Below, in pieces: positions 33,296-46,800 of a stretch of 64,000 nt of DNA (the first letter of the stretch is position 1; each line of letters begins with the position of its first letter). A program made the position numbers and the translations under genes. Location of the stretch: positions 2,046,001 through 2,110,000 of the forward strand of contig NC_085139.1 of assembly GCF_024139115.2 (NCBI RefSeq). The letters run 5' to 3'. The DNA is from Armigeres subalbatus (Eukaryota; Arthropoda; Insecta; Diptera; Culicidae). Under the pieces are notes generated by a model. It did not search any database. It was not told the DNA's origin and worked only from the letters and a program-made list of their open reading frames with translations.

Positions 33296-33789
33296 CCGCA
33301 AGAGTATTTAAACTCGAAAATTCGGTAAATGTAATTAAAAGTTCAAGAACTGTCTAAACTGAAGCAAGAGAAGCATCAATCTCTCTTTCCAATCGTATTG
33401 GCACCAAATGGGTTATCAATTTTATGTCGCTCCTTTCCGGGGGGCAAGTCGTTCACTAGAGGACATATCGTATTATATCAGCCTTTTTCGAACATACGTT
33501 GTTTTAAATCATCTGAAAATCACCATTGCAGCGAGACAAAACCACCGCTCACTAGTTGCAAATTCATTTGAATTCTTGGAGCCGGTAAGCCTAGCCAAAC
33601 ATCACAGGTGAAGCATTCTATCATCGAAATTTCCAACTTAAAAAAAATATTCCTATGATATCTCTTGAGCTAGGAGTGTCTTCGTAGTAGGAAAGACCAA
33701 TCACAATATCGAAATTTGGGGAATTTCTAATAATTGAAAATTATTACCAGTGGATTATTCAGTAATTTAGCAAGAGTTGCGGGCCCTTG
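33296..33789. other. Unassigned stretch
   Basis: No coding, repeat or RNA feature recognised. Confidence 0.3.
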
Positions 33790-34060
33790 TCGAATCTCTT
33801 GGAAACTTAAATTGATGAAGCTGCAGATAGCACGTTTTGCCTGATGAAGGAGCAGCTAATCATAGCACCGATACTTGGAAGTACAGACTTCTTTCTGCAA
33901 TTCGTCATCCAGACGGATGCCAGCTGATGTAGCTTTTGCTGGGGCCTTATGCTGCAGTTCAAGATCCACCTCCTTCAACGTGGCTTTTTTTATGGAGAAG
34001 GTTACTAAGCATCCACCAGGTCATTGCCCCGGTCTCGTGTCCATGGAGAACTACTGGTTC
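33790..34060 (+). pseudogene. Ty3/gypsy RT-RNase H junction fragment
   Basis: Reads AADSTFCLMKEQLIIAPILG, then STDFFLQFVIQTDAS, then a stop and frameshifts. The L-KEQL-APIL...F-QTDAS pattern is the tether and RNase H start of Ty3/gypsy pol, with the catalytic-type Asp in TDAS. A short dead fragment; no LTR seen. Confidence 0.65.
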
Positions 34061-34228
34061 ATTAGTTTTGTAGTAAATAAGTCAGATTGTTTCGGCGGGG
34101 ATCTCTATTCGGTTGTAACGACTTGCTGAGTCAAAAATACGTACGATTTCCTGCTACGATTCTTCCCCAGGAAAAAAAGAGTGGTTTTGGTTGACAAGAC
34201 CTTTTGTCGTAATAGATCGTGGTTGATC

Positions 34229-34637
34229 GACGACAGGGATTGAACTTATCATTTCATTATCATTTAGTATTCAGCGAATAACTCATTCCAGAAGCTGAAT
34301 TCCGAGAAGTGTTATATGGCGGACTTCTAGCGCTATTTCCCCTCTAAAACTTTGTCTTAGAGTACATTGTACTATGTCTAATATTTACATTGTGAAACGC
34401 TAGTACCACTTTATATACTAAATGATAATAAGTGTTATTATCATTTAGCATATTCAATGATATTGGCGATTCACGCTGTAAATATTAGAGATAGAGCAAT
34501 ATATCCTTAGACAAAGTTTTAGAGGGAAAATAGCGCAAGAAGTCAGCCATACAACACTTTTCGGAGTTCCGCTTCTGGAATGAGTTATTGGCTGAATACT
34601 AAATGATAATGAAATGATAAGTTCAATCCCTGGTCGA
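34229..34637. mobile_element. Large foldback element, about 200-bp arms
   Basis: The left arm from AGGGATTGAACTTATCATT (34235) mirrors the right arm ending AATGATAAGTTCAATCCCT (34631). Matching blocks continue inwards (CTAAAACTTTGTC / GACAAAGTTTTAG, TAATATTTACA / TGTAAATATTA) to a centre near 34433. The arms have small differences and indels. It is non-coding and the class is unknown. Confidence 0.85.
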
Positions 34638-34649
34638 CGACTAGCAAGA

Positions 34650-37600
34650 TGGATTGGAAATGATTTTTTTTATTTGGAATGCTCAATACTTTTAATGACA
34701 GCTAGTAAGTCTATTCGCGGCAACGCCTGCAAAAGGAGGCACTAACTACCCGGGCTTTCCGTCCAAATCTTAAGATAGTGAAGGTTCGAGGGTCTTAACA
34801 TCTTGCTCCACTTCCGAGCAGTTGAAGTAAGCTGTGAGACCATCTGCGGATCGGGCATTCCAGACCAGCCTTACCCACAGAAGCCTGACCGACATTCTAT
34901 CATCGATTTTCAACCCATATGTCTGAGTTAGGTAGGTAGGTAGGTATGACAGAGTTGACTCCGGAGTCTGTCTGTGCCGAGGCAGGCATCTTGCCATTCT
35001 GACATCAAGTCCCGGGGACTACGGAGTACCGGGAAAGTCACCACCGATCTTTTTTCGTTAATTGACTACCAAGGCCGGCTACTATCGTCTCTCTGGTCGA
35101 TGTCAAGGTCTGGAATAGTAAACAAGTCAAACAGTATTGGGCTAACGAGCAGAAGACACGAACTGCACATACCTGCTCTCACACAATTTCGCTGAGGACT
35201 CTTTCTGGATTTATTGTGAAGCTTGTGGAGTTCTCAACACGGTGGAAAAATTTCTGTGTCAGTACCCCAAGTTCCATATCCTTAGGGATAAGGCAGTCCT
35301 TCAAATCAATCCTCTTGAATATGAGCTTAATGGTGCATATTAATTCATACATTTATATTATTCTATGTTTTTGTTCTTGGTAATATATTATGGATCATAT
35401 CGATTATACTTTCCAGGATTATAACAGTAAAATCTCACTGCTGCGAGAGTACTTGATTCCCTACCATCACTTGAGACTGAACACCTGTTCGACACATAAA
35501 ACGATTTACTCATCTATAGTCTGCTTAAAATCTCATAAATGGGTAAAGCAATGCATATTTATAGAAGTTCCTTTTACTTAAAAACAAAAGTAAGATATTC
35601 TCAAACCAGTCTGCCAGTCGCGCGGTTATCACAAAAAGTGAATATATATCTGCCAGACTCCTAAAGTATCATACAATATCGCACCGATCATTCTCGCTGT
35701 GTAATTCAGCCATCCTTCTACCGGCATTTCGCGGCCGCTAACACAAAACCACTTAACAAACCATCAGCCAAATACCCTTGTTTCTATATATTTCATGCCA
35801 AAACACCTGAGCCCCTCGAGACGTCTCACGGGACGATGCCTCGAGACAACACCGCATGCGAATAAATAGAAACATAAATACACATATTTATTGTTAGGCA
35901 TTCCTAAATTGTCATTCGCCAGCCGTTTCATTGCAAGATATATGCGATATAAACAGTTGGCAGGCAGTAATGCTAATTCTTTTGGCTTGGTTACGCACGT
36001 CCCGTTGCGCGATCTCGAAGCACTTGCTTAAAATTCCGGTTCGACAACGCCGATGATGGTGCCCTCTGAATGTCACCCGTCGAAGAACGACAGCGGCCTT
36101 CGCAACGTGTGCCGCCGATAGGATTGAATCAAATTGGAATCCCTTAAAGCGATTCCTCGGATTGGTTCGCCCCGTTGTTGGATTCTTATATGCGACGGGT
36201 TGTCGTCGGTGCATTCACCTGGGAAACATAACTCATCTCCGAAGACACCAATTAAAGCGCAGCTCAGCGGGTACCAACCTCTTTGCAATCATTTAACAAT
36301 GTGCAAATTGAATGATTTTCTATAGATCGTAAAGCTATGAAATGCGGGGCAGGGGGAAGTTTATTCATTCATAAGTCAGCGGTTGTTACGCTGCGCTGCT
36401 GCTGGTCTGGTCTGGAAAGTGCCCGAAATGGTGCACCGACGTAAGACTGATTGACGGACGAGCTGAATGGATGTTGAATGTCCAGTAGCATCCTCCGACC
36501 GCCGCCGCCGCCGTACGACCAACCTATACAAAGTAAGCACGAGCCTGTCGCAAAGCTGCTGGAGCACTATGGGACTATTTTGGGCGAAAAAGATGGTTGT
36601 GGGCCTTTCTGAGCGTCAGAATGATTGAAGCATCTTTGCAAGAAGGAAACAATTTTTTTTCTTTCGAAAATTCAATTCAAGACCTTAAAAGAATCATATA
36701 GATCATGATTACTCCTATAGCGATCCGAAAACTGATTCCTTATCTTACCCATAGCATCTGTTCTGAGATTGTTGTTCAGATTCATGTTTTTTTAATACAT
36801 GACACTAGATTAAGTACTTGAAGGGATTTAAGCAATTTTCAGTGTCACAAAATTTGTATATCAAGGCTGATAAACATAAAATGGTGTCTAAAATGGTTAC
36901 CTTTTCTCGCCGGTTCGGTCCCATTGTGTGCCGGTCGGTGGTTCGCTCGGGGATCAGCGGAAAATGTATGAGCAGACGTTTGATCGTAAAAACTTTTATT
37001 GCTTCAATATAAACAAGGAAATTTAACTTCTGTGTGTGGCGGCGATCGAAACAAAAACCAGTGTGCGGGGAAAACGAAAACATTTCGGCGGAAAATGTAT
37101 GTTTAATCGGTGCGCGCGGGTCGGTTTGGTCAAGATTCACATACTACAGGTGAATGGGAGATACCGCCGGTTGGGTTAATTGGATCCGATCGGTTGACCT
37201 GGATTGGATTGGATTGCTCGATTGACGGGGAGCAGATGTTCGTTAGCAAGGGGTAGCCATCTCTCGGGATGATTCCAATGTAAATTTTTTGGGCTTTCAT
37301 TGCGATGTTTCGCATGATGTCACTGCATTGATTAGAGGGGAATTGATGTTTAAGGTAGAGAGTTAAATTACTTCCGGAAACACGTTTCATATTTTTTAAT
37401 TTAAACCAGTTTTGCCGTAGACACGTTTTCGTTGGACATCTTAACTTGTTCGTGTCCACAATTCTAAAACGCGCTGTAGTGAAGTTTCCGTGTGTCCATG
37501 ACAAAAATGAATTTCTCGCCCTCTGTAACGAAAAAGAAGCATAAAAGACGCTTCTCTTGAAGATGTTTGTGCACTGGAGCGCTCGTGTCCTTACTAAAGG

Positions 37601-39309
37601 AAAATGTGGCACAAAGTACACTACTGCTCTACTTATTCTAAACTGAAAATGTTAAAACATACGGAATTGATCAATGATCATCCATTTTTAAAATTCTTAT
37701 TTATTATTCTTTCATACATTCCGAACGCCTACCAATATTTGATTGATTTCCTGTGAACTGTGTAAAATACGTTTTACCTAGCTTGATACAATTTGGGAAC
37801 ATTACAGAGATCTAAATCAATTTATTTTCTACAAAATATAGTTTAAAACAATGCATAAACAAAAGATGTGCCAGAATTGAAACACGTTTAATTACTAACA
37901 TATTTTTTTTACATTTATAGAAGGTTTCTTACCATTCAAATCATGTACATATATATAGCAACTGTTAAACTATCAAACACATACCCGTGGGAAAAGTTGG
38001 CGCAGTTAAATGTCGTCAGTACATCAACCCGTTCTATCGATGATATCAAGTGGTATTTTATCGATATCACACCTAATTAGTTTGTCATTCCGTCGAAGTT
38101 TCATAAATAAACATTACCCTCCAATCAAGGAGCTTACTCGTCAACAACAAGCACCTTAAACGTCGAGAATCCTTCCCACAAGTCCTGTAAACAAGGTATA
38201 TAGACGAATAAATATTTATGAGTGGGAAAAACAAAACTTGAACCCAAAAACACTTCACCAACCCGCTAGAGCCGAACGCTAAGAAAAAAATATCTAATCT
38301 AGTTTCATAACTCTGTTTACTTCATTAACTCACCGTACTAACAAACTCAAGCTTGAATTCCAGTGCGGCAGCCATGCAGAAGTAATAACAGAAAAATGGA
38401 AACGAAAGCATCGGAATGGAACAACTTCTTCCTTGCGCTTCGAGGACATCAACTCTTGCTTCTGCTTGCTCGGTCAATCGAACTAAGCTGCAGTCGAGGG
38501 CGAATCTAATATATTTTCAGGCAACATCATCATTCCGCTAGCAGCAGCACTTTGATAAAAAAAAAAAGACAATCATCATTATCGTCTCATCAGTATTTAC
38601 CGCCTTTCCGTTCTGGGTTTCTTATTTGTTTGCTCGCTTATTTTTTCGCTTCTTCAACTCTCTTGCCACTCGTCGATAAGCAGATTCCGACTCTACCAAC
38701 CAAGGACCAGCCACTCGTCTCAGAAAAGGGGTCGCCTTGGAGCACTTTTACGCCAAGGGCGCCCTCCCCCCAGTCAGTGCTCCGCCTCGTCGAAGCTAAT
38801 CAGCTACCCAGCGAAAGGATTTAATTTACGATATCCTTTGCATCAGGGCGGAAAAATTTTGCATGCTCAAGATAATTGAAAATGAACCTTCGGACGGACA
38901 GTAGCGCAGCACGATCCCACCAGCAGTTGCAGAAGCAGCCTGGACTATGCTTGGCTATTGAGATCGGGTATCCAGATCCGGCATTTCGGCACGTCGTCGT
39001 CGGTGGGGAAAGGGGAAAAGAACTTCGCTTATCGAATTAATTACGATCAAAGATGATTTCTGTTTTTCGATTTCCCTTGTCTTCGTTCGTCGTCTCCATT
39101 GGGTTTATTGACTGAGAAGTCACATCACCGTCTTGGAAGCACCTAGCAGCGAAAAGAGTCGAGACGGGAGATTATTTCTTCCAGTGGCAATTTGTACGTT
39201 CGTTTGCTCAATCCCCGTCGAGACCACACTGAAAAGTTGCAGACTATGCAATGGATGAAAGTTTTAATGCATTTCAGTCTTACATTGTGTTAAAAGTATG
39301 AATCGTTTT
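34650..39309. other. Mostly single-copy DNA, no gene recognised
   Basis: Mixed composition with small ORFs (100 codons minus at 35912-36214, 163 codons minus at 37130-37621) that show no domain. A CCG run lies at 36499-36513. No TIRs, LTRs or RNA genes seen. It could be intronic or intergenic. Confidence 0.35.
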
Positions 39310-42300
39310 ACGGAGCAAACTTCTTCGGAATTCCTCGGGAATTTCTTCGGAATTTCCTTGGGAAATTCTTCGGAATTCCTTGGGAAATTCTTCAGAATTT
39401 CCTTGGGAAATTCTTCGGAATTTCCTTGGGAAATTCTTCGAATTTCCTTGGGAAATTCTTCGAATTTCCTGGGAAATTCTTCGAATTTCCTTGGGAAATT
39501 CTTCGAATTTCCTTGGGAAATTCTTCGAATTTCCTTGGGAAATTCTTCGAATTTCCTTGGGAAATTCTTCGAATTTCTTCGAAATTCTTCGAATTTCTTC
39601 GGGAAATTCTTCGAATTTCTTCGAAATTCTTCGAATTTCCTTGGGAAATTCTTCGGAATTTCCTTGGGAAATTCTTCGAATTTCCTTGGGAAATTCTTCG
39701 AATTTCCTTGGGAAATTCTTCGAATTTCCTTGGGAAATTCTTCGAATTTCCTTGGGAAATTCTTCGAATTTCCTTGGGAAATTCTTCGAATTTCCTTGGG
39801 AAATTCTTCGAATTTCCTTGGGAAATTCTTCGAATTTCCTTGGGAAATTCTTCGAATTTCCTTGGGAAATTCTTCGAATTTCCTTGGGAAATTCTTCGGA
39901 ATTTCCTTGGGAAATTCTTCGAATTTCCTTGGGAAATTCTTCGAATTTCCTTGGGAAATTCTTCGAATTTCCTTGGGAAATTCTTCGAATTTCCTTGGGA
40001 AATTCTTCGAATTTCCTTGGGAAATTCTTCGAATTTCCTTGGGAAATTCTTCGAATTTCCTTGGGAAATTCTTCGAATTTCCTTGGGAAATTCTTCGAAT
40101 TTCCTGAAATTCTTCGAATTTCCTTAGGAAATTTTCGAATTTCCTTAGGAAATTCTTGAATTTCCTTGGGAAATTCTTCCGAATTTTCTTTGGGAAATTC
40201 TTCCGAATTTCTTTGGGAAATTTTTCGAATTTCTTCGGAAATTCTTCGAATTTCCTTCGGAAATTCTTCGAATTTCTTGGGAAATTCTTCGAATTTCCTT
40301 GGGAAATTCTTCGAATTTCCTTGGGAAATTCTTCTGAATTTCCTTGGGAAATTCTTCGAATTTCCTTGGGAAATTCTTCGAATTTCCTTGGGAAATTCTT
40401 CGAATTTCCTTGGGAAATTCTTCGAATTTCCTTGGGAAATTCTTCGAATTTCCTTGGGAAATTCTTCGAATTTCCTTGGGAAATTCTTCGAATTTCCTTG
40501 GGAAATTCTTCGAATTTCCTTGGGAAATTCTTCGAATTTCCTTGGGAAATTCTTCGAATTTCCTTGGGAAATTCTTCGAATTTCCTTGGGAAATTCTTCG
40601 AATTTCCTTGGGAAATTCTTCGGAATTTCCTTTGGGAAATTCTTCGAATTTCCTTAGGAAATTCTTCGAATTTCCTTAGAAATTCTTTGAATTTCCTTGG
40701 GAAATTCTTCGAATTTTCTTGGGAAATTCTTCCGAATTTCTTTGGGAAATTCTTCGAATTTTTGGGAAATTCTTCGGAATTTCCTTGGGAAATTCTTCGA
40801 ATTTCCTGAAATTCTTCGGAATTCTTGGAAATTCTTCGAATTTCCTTGGGAAATTCTTCGAATTTCCTTGGGAAATTCTTCGAATTTCCTTGAAATTCTT
40901 CGGAATTTCCTTGGGAAATTCTTCGAATTTCCTTGGGAAATTCTTCGAATTTCCTTGGGAAATTCTTCGGAATTTCCTTGGGAAATTCTTCGAATTTCCT
41001 TGGGAAATTCTTCGAATTTCCTTGGAAATTCTTCGAATTTCCTTGGGAAATTCTTCGAATTTCCTTGGGAAATTCTTCGAATTTCCTTGGGAAATTCTTC
41101 GAATTTCCTTGGGAAATTCTTCGAATTTCCTTAGGAAATTCTTCGAATTTTGGAAATTCTTCGAATTTCCTTGGAAATTCTTCGAATTTCCTTGGGAAAT
41201 TCTTCGAATTTCCTTGGGAAATTCTTCGGAATTTCCTTGGGAAATTCTTCGAATTTCTTGGGAAATTCTTCGAATTTCCTTGGGAAATTCTTCGAATTTC
41301 CTTGGGAAATTCTTCGAATTTCCTTGGGAAATTCTTCGGAATTTCCTTGGGAAATTCTTCGAATTTCCTTGGGAAATTCTTCGAATTTCCTTGGGAAATT
41401 CTTCGAATTTCCTTGGGAAATTCTTCGAATTTCTTGGGAAATTCTTCGGAATTTCCTTGGGAAATTCTTCGGAATTTCCTTGAAATTCTTTGGAATTTCC
41501 TTGGGAAATTCTTCGAATTTCCTTGGAAATTCTTCGAATTTCCTTGAAATTCTTCGAATTTCCTTGGGAAATTCTTCGGAATTTCCTTGAAATTTTTCGA
41601 ATTTCCTTGGGAAATTCTTCGAATTTCCTTGGGAAATTCTTCGGAATTTCCTTGGGAAATTCTTCGAATTTCCTTGGGAAATTCTTCGAATTTCCTTGGG
41701 AAATTCTTCGAATTTCCTTGGGAAATTCTTCGAATTTTCTTGGGAAATTCTTCGAATTTCCTTGGGAAATTCTTCGAATTTCCTTGGGAAATTCTTCGAA
41801 TTTCCTTGGGAAATTCTTCGAATTTCCTTGGGAAATTCTTCGAATTTCCTTGGGAAATTCTTCGAATTTCCTTGGGAAATTCTTCGAATTTCCTTGGGAA
41901 ATTCTTCGAATTTCCTTGGGAAATTCTTTCGAATTTCCTTGGGAAATTCTTTCGAATTTCCTTGGGAAATTCTTTCGAATTTCCTTGGAAATTCTTCGAA
42001 TTTCCTTGGGAAATTCTTCGAATTTCCTTGGGAAATTCTTCGGAATTTCCTGGGAAATTCTTCGAATTTCCTTGGGAAATTCTTCGAATTTCCTTGGGAA
42101 ATTCTTCGAATTTCCTTGGGAAATTCTTCGGAATTTCCTTGGGAAATTCTTCGGAATTTCCTTGAAATTGAATTTCCTTGGGAAATTCTTCGAATTTCCT
42201 TGGAAATTCTTCGAATTTCCTTGGGAAATTCTTCGGAATTTCCTTGGAAATTCTTCGAATTTCCTTGGGAAATTCTTCGAATTTCCTTGGGAAATTCTTC

Positions 42301-43318
42301 GAATTTCCTTGGGAAATTCTTCGAATTTCCTTGGGAAATTCTTCGAATTTCCTTGGGAAATTCTTCGGAATTTCCTTGGGAAATTCTTCGGAATTTCCTT
42401 GGGAAATTCTTCGAATTTCCTTGGGAAATTCTTCGGAATTTCCTTGGGAAATTCTTCGAATTTCCTTGGGAAATTCTTCGGAATTTCCTTGGGAAATTCT
42501 TCGAATTTCCTTGGGAAATTCTTCGGAATTTCCTTGGGAAATTCTTCGAATTTCCTTGGGAAATTCTTCGAATTTCCTTGGGAAATTCTTCGAATTTCCT
42601 TGGGAAATTTCTTCGAATTTCCTTGGGAAATTCTTCGGAATTTCCTTGGGAAATTCTTCGGAATTTCCTTGGAAATTCTTCGGAATTTCCTTGGGAAATT
42701 CTTCGAATTTCCTTGGGAAATTCTTCGGAATTTCCTTGAGAAATTCTTCGAATTTCCTTGAAATTCTTCGAATTTCCTTGGGAAATTCTTGGAATTTCCT
42801 TGGGAAATTCTTCGAATTTCCTTGGGAAATTCTTCGAATTTCCTTGGGAAATTCTTCGGAATTTCCTTGGAAATTCTTCGAATTTCCTTGGGAAATTCTT
42901 CGAATTTCTTGGGAAATTCTTCGGAATTTCCTTGAGAAATATCTAGGAATTTCCTCGGGAAATTCTTCGGAATTTCCTTGGGAAATTCTTCGGAATTTCC
43001 TTGGGAAATTCTTCGAATTTCCTTGGGAAATTCTTCGAATTTCCTTGGGAAATTCTTCGAATTTCTCAGGAAATTCTTCGGAATTTCCTTGAAATTCTTC
43101 GAAATTCTTCGAATTGGGAAATTCTTCGGAATTTCCTTGGGAAATTCTTCGAATTTCCTTGGGAAATTCTTCGAATTTCCTTGAAATTCTTCGAATTTCC
43201 TTGAAATTCTTCGGAATTTCCTTGGGAAATTCTTCGAATTTCCTTGAAATTCTTTGAACTTCCTTAGGAAATTATTCGAATTTCCTCGAGAAATTCTTCA
43301 GAATTTCCTCTGGAAAGA
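39310..43318 (+). repeat. 21/22-bp satellite, main block (about 4 kb)
   Basis: The unit is TTCCTTGGGAAA + TTCTTCGAA (21 bp), with a frequent 22-bp variant having an extra G (TTCGGAA). By length there are about 185 units. Each unit contains GGAAATTC and GAATTTCC as an 8-bp dyad around TTC or TTCG. Twenty-one is a multiple of three, which keeps all frames open for hundreds of codons; the 22-bp variants shift frame. Rare units lose GG or GGG. Homogeneity is high in the centre (39700-40120, 40350-40620) and lower near 40640-41600 and 42880-43300. Confidence 0.97.
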
Positions 43319-43632
43319 AAGAAAATTCCCAAGAAAATTCCGCAGAATTTCCCGAGGAAATTCGAAGAATTTCCAGAGGAAATTCAAAGAATTTGCCGAG
43401 GAAATTCCGAAAAATTTCCCAAGGAAATTCCGAGGAATTTCCCGAGGAAATTCCGAAGAATTTCCCGAGGACATTCCGAAGAATTTCCCGAGGAAATTCC
43501 GAAGAATTTCCCGAGGAAATTCTAAAGAATTTTCCGAGGAAATTCCAAAGAATTTTCCAAGGAAATTCCAAACAATTTCCCAAGGAAATTCCGAAGAATT
43601 TCGTGAGGAAATTCCGAATAATTTCTATAGGA
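43319..43632 (-). repeat. 21/22-bp satellite, inverted block
   Basis: Here the plus strand reads GAAATTCCGAAGAATTTCCCGAG repeatedly, in shorter words GAGGAAATTCC and GAAGAATTTCC. That is the reverse complement of the main block. The switch is at about 43316-43325. Units are mostly 22 bp with CCGAGG rather than CCAAGG. Confidence 0.9.
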
Positions 43633-43880
43633 AAATCTTCGGTGCTTCCTCTAGAAGTTCTTTGTGATTTCCTCGAAAAATCTTTGGAAATTCTTCGCAA
43701 TCTTCTCGTTAAATTTTTCGGATTTTTCTTAATTCGTTGGAATTTCCTCAGGAAATTCTTTGGATTTTTTTTGGGAAATTTTCAAGTTTTCTCGGAAAAT
43801 CATCTGGAATATTCTTCGAAAAACGTTCGGCAACTTCGCGACAAGTTTCGCGGAATTTCTCCTCGAAATTCTTCAGAATA
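43633..43880 (+). repeat. 21/22-bp satellite, decayed block back in main orientation
   Basis: TTCCTCGAAAAATCTTTGG and TTTCCTCAGGAAATTC words return to the plus orientation with many changes, then fade out by 43880. Confidence 0.7.
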
Positions 43881-46800
43881 ACTTTGAAAAATAATACACG
43901 GGGCATTCTTCCAAATTATCATTTCCACTAATTGACAAAGGAGTAATTGCCGCCACTATCTTTTTGAACGCAATAAATAATATTTCTGTTCTATAACTCT
44001 CGGCACTATCGAGAGCAACGAAGCATCGAAGCGAAAACAAAAATAAGTTGCATAAATTTGGGTCGAAGATGGAAGCTCTCGACTCTGTAATGGTCACTTT
44101 TGGTGAATCAAGAACAACGGAGAAGATGAATGGTAATTTATGTATAATTTGGCTCCATATAAAAGCTTTGCACTAATTTGTATTAGCCTTATCCATCTTT
44201 TTTCGTAAATATTTATGAAGCTTAAGTCTCACATATTAATGCTAAGTGCAGTCTTGATTTGAACCGTTGAAAGCGAGCGCTATCTGTCAAATGTTATTAT
44301 TGTCGTTCATATGTCCTCATGCGTGTGGAGCTTTTGCATTCAATACTTGACTATGGAAAACAAAAAACAGAATACAAAACCGCAGACACTACGCAAACAA
44401 AGGAAATGATGATAGTTTTCAATCAATCGCTGAAAACATTATGCAGGCACAAAAATCTTTTACAAATAAAAATGCATACGAATATAATAACAAAATCAGC
44501 TGATCAAGGACCAGTATGAGTGCCTCATTATCAATATCATAAGTGAATCGTTCCGCTTCAACAATAAGTTCGTATTGCACTGAACGTTCACTCGGAACAG
44601 TCAATGCAATCAGCTCAAGAAAACAAACGCACAGCTAAACCCAAAGTCCGGTGATTGAAAATAAATTGGAAGGAAATAATAACCGACTCTGCGCTCGGAC
44701 CTGGATGGATCCATCTTCGGGGCATCGTTATCGTCAGCATCGTTGTGCTTGGGTAAATTCACCATCCAACGCCGAATGCGTTGGACTCGTTGTCGGACCG
44801 GGGAGAAAAAAAAGAAACACAAACTTTGTCGAGCAGAAAATAACAGAAAAAACTAATCCACCATCATCATGGAGCGCATGATGACGGATGGATCGGATCG
44901 GTTCGTTACTCGCTTTGATCGATATTCCAAGAGCGTTCTGTTCTGTTCTCTAGGATTGCCTCCCCGGTCCAGACTTGAAAAGTGAAAATGAAAATCGACC
45001 AACCGGAGGAAATAGAGAGTCCATGACGATGGACGTGATAGGAATCGGAACTGAAATTGAATTTTCTCCTTCTCGTTCGATAAGTTGGCCGAAATAGTCA
45101 TGAATAGTGGAGGCGAGTGCGAGTGAAGCCAAGCTGGAGCGGAGTAGAATTCAAAAAAATAAAAATAAAAATCGACTGGAACAGCTTGTGCAGGGAATTT
45201 TCCCAAATTTAGTAAAGGCAAGAAAAGACCAATCAACCTCCAAGCGGCAAGCAGGAATTTTCAATCGTCCACTTCTGCTTGAACGGGAGCATATTGGGAT
45301 TATAAATTTCCAAATTATGGAAAATGGGAAACTTTTGCAGCGATCCCAATTAAGTGTTCCCTCCTTGTTCATTCGGATTAGCTGATGCGAGAAAAAATAA
45401 CAAATAGGTTTTCATTTCTCGCCTTCTTGCTTTCGTTTTCAATTTGTCAGATGATTTAACTTAAATGAAGTTTTGCACTGGTGCTGATGGTGATGACACT
45501 TCTGCGCTATGTACGTGACAAATGGTAACAAATTTTGCACTGCCAGACTGGATGCTCGAAATTCAAATTAGATGCTACCACATGTCCGACATTTTCTGGC
45601 ATATGATTCAATGGGAAATTTGAATAAACATTGAAGTTTGTTCAAATAATCAAGCTTCTTAGAAACTAAGAGTACGCAAGCACTAACTACAAAGTTGCTG
45701 AAACTAGTTTCCATGTCTCATTTCCTAGCTTCACATCCGTTCCGGAAAATGTGTTCCATTCCCTTCTGCTGCATCAATAAGTTAGCCAATGCAGATAACA
45801 GCAAAGCAAACATTTTCGTTCCGAAACTATTTTCTCAAAATTCCGTAACAATTCCGCTCTGCCATTCCTTGAACCGGTTTCGCATTCAATCTACTACGGT
45901 GCATGATAAGAAACCCACCGTACCGAGAAAGAATGGAAAAAGGCCCGACTACCCGCCCGACTTTGCCACCCACCAAACGTCCTTCAGGCAAACAAAGTCT
46001 GTCAATGTCGTCCCTGGCGAAGCCGAGTGTAGTGAAATTTATACCGAACCAGAATTCTCCTCTGTTGATTTAATACTTTCCATAAGCGGCCCACCACCCC
46101 GACCTGAGGTTCCCATCGGCGTCGTATCAACATCAGCGATCAACAACAGCATCAGCAGCTATTTGGGAGAATAGTACGAAGTGGACAACAGGTTTGTTAT
46201 AAATTATATTCAATGGATGAGAAAAACTCAAAATCCGTTATGAAGTATAACAAATTAAATTCCGAGATGACCATTCCTAATTAACAACATGATAGCGGAA
46301 GAAGCATTTTGTAGCACACTCTCCGACTACATCGAACGTCTTCTGCGCGAGCACCCATCACCTTTTCCTGCTCCTCCTTCCACTAAACCAACCCAACTAA
46401 TGCGAGTAGACCATTTTAGAAAATATTCACGTTCCATATTACGTTTTTCGCTTCGCCCGTTCTTCTCTTTATTCTCCCGGCTTTCCGTGCAATGGCATTG
46501 GACTTGCCCTTCTTTCCGCAGCCAAAAAGTAGATCTGCCTTCCCTGTGTGTGAGGTGGCATGTGTCGCCCGGGGACGCTAGTCGTCGTAGTCAACAACGG
46601 TACTCGCTCTCGATCGATGACTGTGTATTGGTGCGAAATGGCCCACACCACACCACACGGTTGGCCCTATACCTACTGCTCAAATTGTAGCTTCCCAACC
46701 CAATGTACGGCACGGCGCAGAAAAAGTCGATGCAACGATGACGGTGGACCAAATCCAGAATGCGAACGAGTGAGTAGGTATTTTGTTTATACTGCAGCAT

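Noticed and set aside
37130..37621. 163-codon minus-strand ORF
   Set aside because: No motif, and mixed hydrophobic and basic composition typical of random translation.
39298..43092. Overlapping long ORFs of up to 423 codons with GNSSNFLGKFFEFPWEILRIS repeats
   Set aside because: They arise because the 21-bp unit lacks stops in several frames at once. All three plus-strand frames are open in parallel and 22-bp units shift frame, so no protein is implied.
45695..46174. 159-codon plus-strand ORF in single-copy DNA
   Set aside because: No recognisable domain and no promoter or splice context. Kept only as part of an unassigned stretch.
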